From positions 81,760,644-81,824,643 of the forward strand of contig NC_088295.1 in the NCBI RefSeq assembly GCF_032854445.1: a DNA stretch of 64,000 bases, written 5' to 3'. Below are positions 49,403 to 64,000 of the stretch, piece after piece (position 1 is the stretch's first letter; each line of letters starts with the position of its first letter). Under the pieces are notes generated by a model. That model did no database searches, was not told the origin of the DNA, and saw only the letters and a list, made by a program, of their open reading frames with translations. The position numbers were made by a program, and so were the translations under genes. Source of the stretch: Liolophura sinensis. Lineage: Eukaryota > Mollusca > Polyplacophora > Chitonida > Chitonidae.

Positions 49403-51864
49403 TCCAGCTTATATATAGGCTATCCAAAGAGTATTAATCGATTTTCTTGATTTGTTTGCATTTTGATAAGACCTTTGTTAATTTAAGGTGGGTACACATA
49501 CTAAGTAACATGTGTACTGAGCAGAGGTCTATAAACCGTCACCTTGTCCAACTGAACTGACGTAAAAGCAGGCGTTCCCCTCCGATCAATGACTTAGATA
49601 TTCACTGTTTTTCATGTACTTTTACGTAGATAATCTGTGCTCTTGTGCTAGTTGCAGTTCCATTACCGCAATGATTGCAAACTATACTAATAAATTATAT
49701 AAAATAGGGAAATAAAATCCACTGACTATTGTTTGTTTACGACGGAATATCAATAAATTAAGTGTGTAAATAGATGCCATACATGGGAAATGCCTTTGAA
49801 CAAATAACAACAGGAAACAATAAATTACAAGAGGAATCCAATCTGTTTTAACCATTCCTATGTTATTGTAAAGATGGTGTTGTTTTGATTTGTGTCATAT
49901 TATTATTATATACTCATACTATATTATTATATGCCCAAGTATACATGTAGTAGGCCCCTATCGACTGACCAGCTAATGGTATATATTACACTGTGTGATA
50001 TTTTAAACATTGTTATATTTTAAACATTTTGCTGCTGTTTTTAGTGTGTGTTTGTGTGTAGAAATGTACACTGTAATAACAAATTTGTATTTTTACAGTA
50101 AAATGTGGTGGCAGTTGAGCTATAATGTGTTTTCTACAGGTATTCTCAAAGAGCCAGTTACTTTGTTTAGTTGCATGTAAAAGGACTTCGTCTCATGTTT
50201 TTCTTTTAGCAGCCAGTGCTGTAAACGTACAAATGCCCGTCGAATATATATATGCACATACAGCAAAATGATGTAAAGTTACAGCTCGACGGTAAGTGAA
50301 TTTTGTAACTTACAGGTATATTTGTATTTTGTACAGTACTTTTTGTACATCTACACCAGTTGTCTTTGCAAAGTATAAACAGTAGTTTTCTTTGTTGTGA
50401 AATACATACAGATATGAGGTAGATATAGATACATATTATACGATCTAGATGTCTCTTGAATGTAGATGCCAGTGACATGTCGCAACTTTCTCGATATTGT
50501 GCAATGTTAAAAACTACATGTATATTTATATAGCGGTCGGAAGTCATGTATGATGTGCCCTTTCGGTGCATTTGTACGCCTACCCATAAAACACTGGGTG
50601 GTACACCAGCACGTGCTGTAGCCTTACTTCAACACGGTGTGGTTTTTCCGCGATTTTAACCCACTTGTGCAGCCCGTCATACTCTCCCAATAGGTCAGCC
50701 ATACGCTACTGACTTGACTAAGAGAAACCACTGAAATCACTGTAGGCGCCTGGTATAAGTCTTGTTTTTGGTTGTCTTGGTGTGGTATACTGAAGCAGTG
50801 ACGCGGAAAGTATTTGTGCTCCATTTCATAAGACATATATACGTAAGTCGACGAAAGCTCTTCTAATTTAACACTGAGAGGGATCATACATACAGCCATC
50901 CAACCCAGAAAGTTTCTGCCATGTTTTTGTCTGCCATGAGTTAGGCCTATACACTTATTCATCACGCCGTATATGCAGACTTCATTCCGACAGGCATACA
51001 TCCATATATACTGTAGTGCAACTGACGTGAATGAGATCTTAATGCGGACTTGCACTATACACTAAGCCTATCAAAAATGTCAAGAAAAACCGTTTATAAG
51101 CTAGGAACTCAAAATGCTGCAAGGTCCATATTAAATTATACGATATATTGACCGAGAAAATAGGAATTTTACCATGTGCTTTATTTATTTATCTCGTATA
51201 TGTTTATGGTTTTAAAGGGCTCATTTCATGTAGGAGTGGTGATGGAATTAAGTTAAAAACACATACTGAATACATGTGTATATATGATTAGCTAATGAAA
51301 GCGATTTGAAATACCAGTGTAACGTCAACAACCGCGTACACTAATTAGGGTACATATTACTCATTGCCGCTAGAATGTACATCGGGGCCTTCGTGTGTAG
51401 CCGGAGAGCATAGTTGATCGTATGAATGCAATTAACAACCCATATATCCTTTTAAAGAAAAATTTGATGAAGCTTGTACATAAAGGACATCGACCTTGTA
51501 TACATAGATGTATATGGTCTAGGAAATCCAATTTACCGATCGAGTGCTCAGTAACGCGTCTTATTTTAAGTGCGTAGTTGGGACAAACAACACAGCTTTG
51601 TACATTAATTAGATCTATTCCTTAAGAAAGCATGCTGTCAATATCACGAGCACGCCCACTTGGATATCTCATAACTATTCATGACTTCGGCAGTTTTTAT
51701 GACGCGCTGAATTGATTTGAGTGTGATCTATGAACAAACTGTATCTTTTTTTGTGAGTTTTGGCTTAATTTAGGGGTTTTATTTGTTAATGTCAATATGT
51801 ATTCATTCTTTTGCGCAGGCGGTAGCTATATATTGTGATTGACAACAGAACTTATGGATGGAGG
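49403..51864. other. Non-coding stretch
   Basis: A/T-rich. The longest frame (143 codons, minus strand, 50624-51055) shows no domain, no codon pattern and no splice context that would support it. Nothing else recognised. Confidence 0.4.
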
Positions 51865-52205
51865 TCGCCTGACTGAACCGGGAGGAAACATGGCAGAGCC
51901 GAGAAGAAACATGACAGAGCTGGGAAAAACGTGACAGGCATGGAAGGAAACATGACAGAGTGATGGGAGGAAACATGGAAGTCATTGGAGGAAATATATA
52001 TGGCAGATTCATGGGAGAAAACATGGCAGAGCGGGGAGGAAACGTGACAGTAAGGGCACGAAATATGGCTGAGTCATGGAAGGAAACATGACAGAACCAT
52101 GGGTGGAAACATGACAGAGCGATGGGATGAAACATGAGAGAGTCATTGGAGTAAATAAGACAAAGCCAAGAGAGGAAACATGACAGTAATGGCATATCTC
52201 GAGAG
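51865..52205. repeat. Irregular minisatellite, GGGAGGAAACATGGCAGAG type
   Basis: About 13 imperfect units of 22-28 bp with core GAGGAAACATGACAGAG. Open minus-strand frames are artefacts. Confidence 0.85.
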
Positions 52206-52750
52206 ATACGGATCTCCTGGCGTGAAATAGAAGGCAAGAAAGCAAGGGATGGGCTAAGAGGGCGATGCCTCATCTCCAGCGAGGACACCTTATATCACTC
52301 ATCCAGGCAGGGTCATTTTGGAGTTCATCACATAAAAAACAGGGTGTTATTTCACTGCCTCTCAGCCCTGATTTACCTGATGACAACGACGAAGGGGCTA
52401 AATTGATACAATAACATTTCACTTCCTGTATGGTATTATAACATGTTTTCTATAAATATTTCTCCCAGCTCCCAGTCATTTTTTGTAAATAAAAAAAGAG
52501 TAACATGACATTTATATACTAAAACTTTAATTGCCTTGCAACTATACAAGAACATACTTGTTTAATAACTTATTTACATGTATATACGTCTGTCCAAAAT
52601 TATGTCATCAGTTATGTGATTCCTGTATCTCCAATCCAGTTTGAGACAACATAATACACATTTTGTTTGTAGCCCTAGATTTACCCATAGGCAATCATTC
52701 ACGCTGTTAACCACGATTTTACAATGCGCCTTAAAATGATACATTCAAAA
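52206..52750. other. Non-coding stretch
   Basis: Nothing recognised. Confidence 0.4.
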
Positions 52751-52754
52751 AATT

Positions 52755-52985
52755 AATCTGTTAATTTTAACAGAAAGTCTGTTACCTGAGTGATGCTAGA
52801 ATGTATTCTCCTAGAGTAACATTGTAACTGTGTCATATTCAACAGAATATCCTGTTAGTCTAATTGACCCTTCATGTTAAACTTACAGAATATGCGTGTT
52901 ATATTTAACAGAATAATCTGATACAATAGCATTCTAGCCTCTCTCAGACAACAGACTTAATTCCTGTTGCATTCATGTAGGTTAC
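52755..52985. mobile_element. MITE of the TTAATTTTAACAGA family, best-preserved copy
   Basis: Left end TGTTAATTTTAACAGAAAG then GTGATGCTAGAATGTATTC; right end ATAGCATTCTAGCCTCTCTC then AGACAACAGACTTAA. The ends are inverted repeats of each other. About 230 bp, non-coding. Confidence 0.65.
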
Positions 52986-53920
52986 TTATACTGTTCACAC
53001 AATGTTTTCTTTTGTGAACTGAGAAGAGTGGCTCAGGTTACACAGTATGTCATTTTAATACTTTTACAGTTACGTACAATCGTATCAACTTATACCCGCA
53101 GATGCCATGATTACGATGATAAAGTGAGCTGAAGGTAATATAATGCTGCGACCTGACAGGATACACCTGTCACAACAAACATCATGCTGGACACATGTAT
53201 CTTTATCGCCCATGTTGAATCATAACGTCTAAGATTAATAATAATATATAAATGAACTCAAAACATTACTTACTGCCAAACCATACTCACCCAACCCCAC
53301 CATCCATTACTAAAATCATAAGGCCAAAACTAATATGTACTACAGAGTTATCCCCCTTCTTCTTCGCCAATACACAAAATACTTCAGAGAGATATATACA
53401 GAGCCGTAACTGTCAAGATAACAATAAATTTGAAATAGGAGGAAAAATAATAACAGAACTTTAAAGTTCCAAGCGATTTTTTTTTAATAAATCATGCGCT
53501 CGAGATAAGTGACCAAAAGAAATGAACAATTACGTCGTGCATGCTGTGTCGTTTTTCTCGAGATGTATATATATATATATATATTTGGCCATATATAACC
53601 TTAATTTTTTTCCGATTCAAATATTTCAGACCACATCCTGGCCAAAAGAACAATATTTGAAAGGCCTCGGTAATAAAGTACTACGCAAAACTTCGTCACA
53701 GGTCTTAACTTAATCAAGTAACACATCAACTCTGCAATACGAAGTGTGGAAAGTAATAAAAGCTTGATTGAAATACATGAAAATGAATTACATGCCCTAA
53801 AACAACAAATCGGACGTTTTAAACTTATCTGCATGTGGTAGAAAACGGAATGAATTCAAATCAAAGAAACGTCTGACTCTATTGGTCAGTCTTCAGTTAC
53901 CCACTTAATTACGGTTCAGG
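52986..53920. other. Non-coding stretch
   Basis: No gene recognised; a (TA)n tract lies at 53566-53583. Confidence 0.4.
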
Positions 53921-53924
53921 AAGC

Positions 53925-54050
53925 TGTTTGATTTATTTATTTATTTGATTGGTGTTTTACGTCGGTACCCAAGAGTATTTCACTTAAATACTGCATTATG
54001 GTGGGAGGAAACAGGGCAGAGCCCGGGGAAAGCAGGTTTCCACATGGGTG
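53925..54050 (-). mobile_element. Family-A SINE, 3' half
   Basis: Reverse strand: CATGTGGAAACCTGC.., CCCCGGGCTCTGCCCTG, TTTCCTCCCACCATAATGC and the tail ACCGACGTAAAACACCAAT with AAATAAATAAATAAA. The tRNA head is lost. Confidence 0.75.
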
Positions 54051-54439
54051 AAAATCTTGTGCCAGCAGGTGGAAACAAAACGGAAGGTTACACAACTTAA
54101 GACAAACAAAATCTCGTACAGTATAATGACCCACGTACTACAGGTATCTCTATTTAAATGCAGATTAAAGCAAACTTTCATGAGAAGTATAATGTATTGT
54201 TATATTTTTTCTTTATTTAATTACGTAGTATGTAGGTATAAATGTATTCACCGGTTTCGTGTAGCCTATTATTTGTCCACGTATTATATATTATAAAAAC
54301 TTATGTACCTGTTTTGATTGATCGATTCTTTGAATGTTGCTCAACACCAAACTCATAATAGTAGGACTTTTTAAGTGATAGATATTCGCCATAGATAATC
54401 TTATCATGGTTATGTCGAGCAGTTTTATACAGACCACGG

Positions 54440-54475
54440 GTGTTCCACGTGGGACACAAAAATGGGGCGGGATCA
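54440..54475 (+). promoter_or_regulatory. E-box and GC box upstream of XYLB
   Basis: A palindromic E-box CACGTG at 54446-54451 and a GC box GGGGCGGG at 54464-54471 lie 46-71 bp before the XYLB ATG; no TATA box is seen. This fits a TATA-less housekeeping promoter. Role inferred from motif and position only. Confidence 0.35.
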
Positions 54476-54516
54476 TGTCAGTGGTTCGACCTTCACCTTA
54501 ACTGGAGTGCGCTATC

Positions 54517-63035
<8,519 letters not shown>

Positions 63036-64000
63036 TTACATATGAGGTCTGGGTACCTGATCAGAGCAGTCCTTACAGGTGAGATATGGGCATCTGGTCA
63101 GAGCTGTGTTTACACGTGATATATGGACTGCTGGTCAGAGCAGTACTTACAGGTGAGATATGGGCACCTGGTTAGAGCAGTGTTTACAGGTGAGATATGG
63201 GCAGCTGGTCAGAGCTGTGTTTACAGGTGAGATATGGGTACTTGGTCAGAGCAGTGCTTACAGGTGAGATATTGGTAACTGGTCAGAGCAGTGCTTACAG
63301 GTCAGGTATGGGCACCTGGTCAGAGCAGTGTTTACAGGTGAGGTATGGGCAGCTGGTCAGAGCAGTGTTTACAGGTGAGGTATGGGCAGCTGGTCAGAGC
63401 AGTGTTTACAGGTGAGATATGGGTACCTGGTCAGAGCAGTGTTTACAGGTGAGGTATGGGCACCTGGTCAGAGCTGTGTTTACAGTTGAGGTATGGGCAC
63501 CTGGTCAGAGCAGTGTTTACAGGTGAGGTATGGGCACCTGGTCAGAGCAGTGTTTACAGGTGAGGTATGGGTACCTGGTCAGAGCAGTGTTTACAGGTGA
63601 GATATGGGCACCTGGTCAGAGCAGTGTTTACAGGTGAGGTATGGGTACCTGGTCAGAGCATTGTTTACAGGTGAGATATTAGTAACTGGTTAGGGCCATG
63701 TTTACAGGTGAGATATGGGCAGCTGGTCAAAGCAGTGTTTACAGGTGAGATATGGGTACCTGGTCAGAACAGTGTTAACAGGTGAGGTATGGGCACGTGG
63801 TTAGAGCAGTGTTTACAAATGAGCTGTGGGCGCCTGGTCAGAGTAGTCTTTACAGGTGAGGTATGGGCATCTGGTTAGAGCAGTGTTTACAGGTGAGGTA
63901 TGGACAGCTGGTTAGAGCAGTGTTTACAGGTGAGGTATGGGCAGCTGGTCAGAGCCGTGTTTACAGGTGAAATATGGGCAGTTTGTGCACTCTGTGAGTT
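63036..64000 (+). repeat. Donor-derived minisatellite in XYLB intron 8, second part, 37-bp unit
   Basis: About 25 copies of TGGGCACCTGGTCAGAGCAG then TGTTTACAGGTGAGGTA up to the window end. Copies keep ACAG|GTGAG(A/G) with few exceptions, a near-consensus 5' splice site. Variation alternates GGGCAGC, GGGCACC and GGGTACC. The array probably continues past 64000. Confidence 0.95.

Noticed and set aside
50624-51055. A 143-codon minus-strand frame
   Set aside because: No recognisable motif, no signal peptide or domain, and no partner exons with matching phase.
51803-52288. A 161-codon minus-strand frame
   Set aside because: Falls in the GAGGAAACATGACAGAG minisatellite, with no independent support.

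Overview
This is a eukaryotic nuclear window: genes are split by GT-AG introns, there are no bacterial-type operons, and most of the DNA is non-coding. tRNA-headed SINEs, Tc1/mariner, pogo/Tigger and Ty3/gypsy relics and small TIR elements, together with expanded Ly6-type three-finger genes, fit a lophotrochozoan invertebrate. A mollusc or brachiopod is the best guess; the sequence alone does not fix the species.

Left two thirds (about 1-44 kb): a tandem cluster of Ly6/uPAR-like (three-finger domain) genes, all on the minus strand and all with one architecture: a signal-peptide exon, two domain exons and phase-1 introns. Gene 1 shows only its first exon (1958-2042) and runs off the left edge. 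Gene 2 (7333-12376), gene 3 (25254-28361) and gene 4 (40978-44039) are complete three-exon genes predicted to encode GPI-anchored proteins of 156, 151 and 155 residues. The first exon and promoter region of genes 1 and 2 lie in a segmental duplication of about 3.6-4.5 kb. The spaces between hold minisatellites (units of 37-51 bp), SINEs, MITE-like elements and dead retroelement fragments.

Middle (44-54.5 kb): no gene recognised. It is dominated by about 3.8 kb of divergent minisatellite (45.6-49.4 kb), whose long open frames look like repeat artefacts.

Right end (54.5-64 kb): the first eight exons of a plus-strand xylulokinase gene (XYLB; 233 residues seen, about 43 percent of the human length), running off the right edge. 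Its most striking feature is that three introns begin with tandem arrays whose units copy the upstream exon end plus its 5' splice donor, and a fourth intron ends with an array of acceptor-like units. One donor-derived array is split by an 871-bp DNA transposon with clean terminal inverted repeats and a 6-bp target duplication. I regard this splice-site-derived repeat system as the most interesting content of the window.

The Ly6 cluster and XYLB are head to head about 10.5 kb apart and have no evident functional link.
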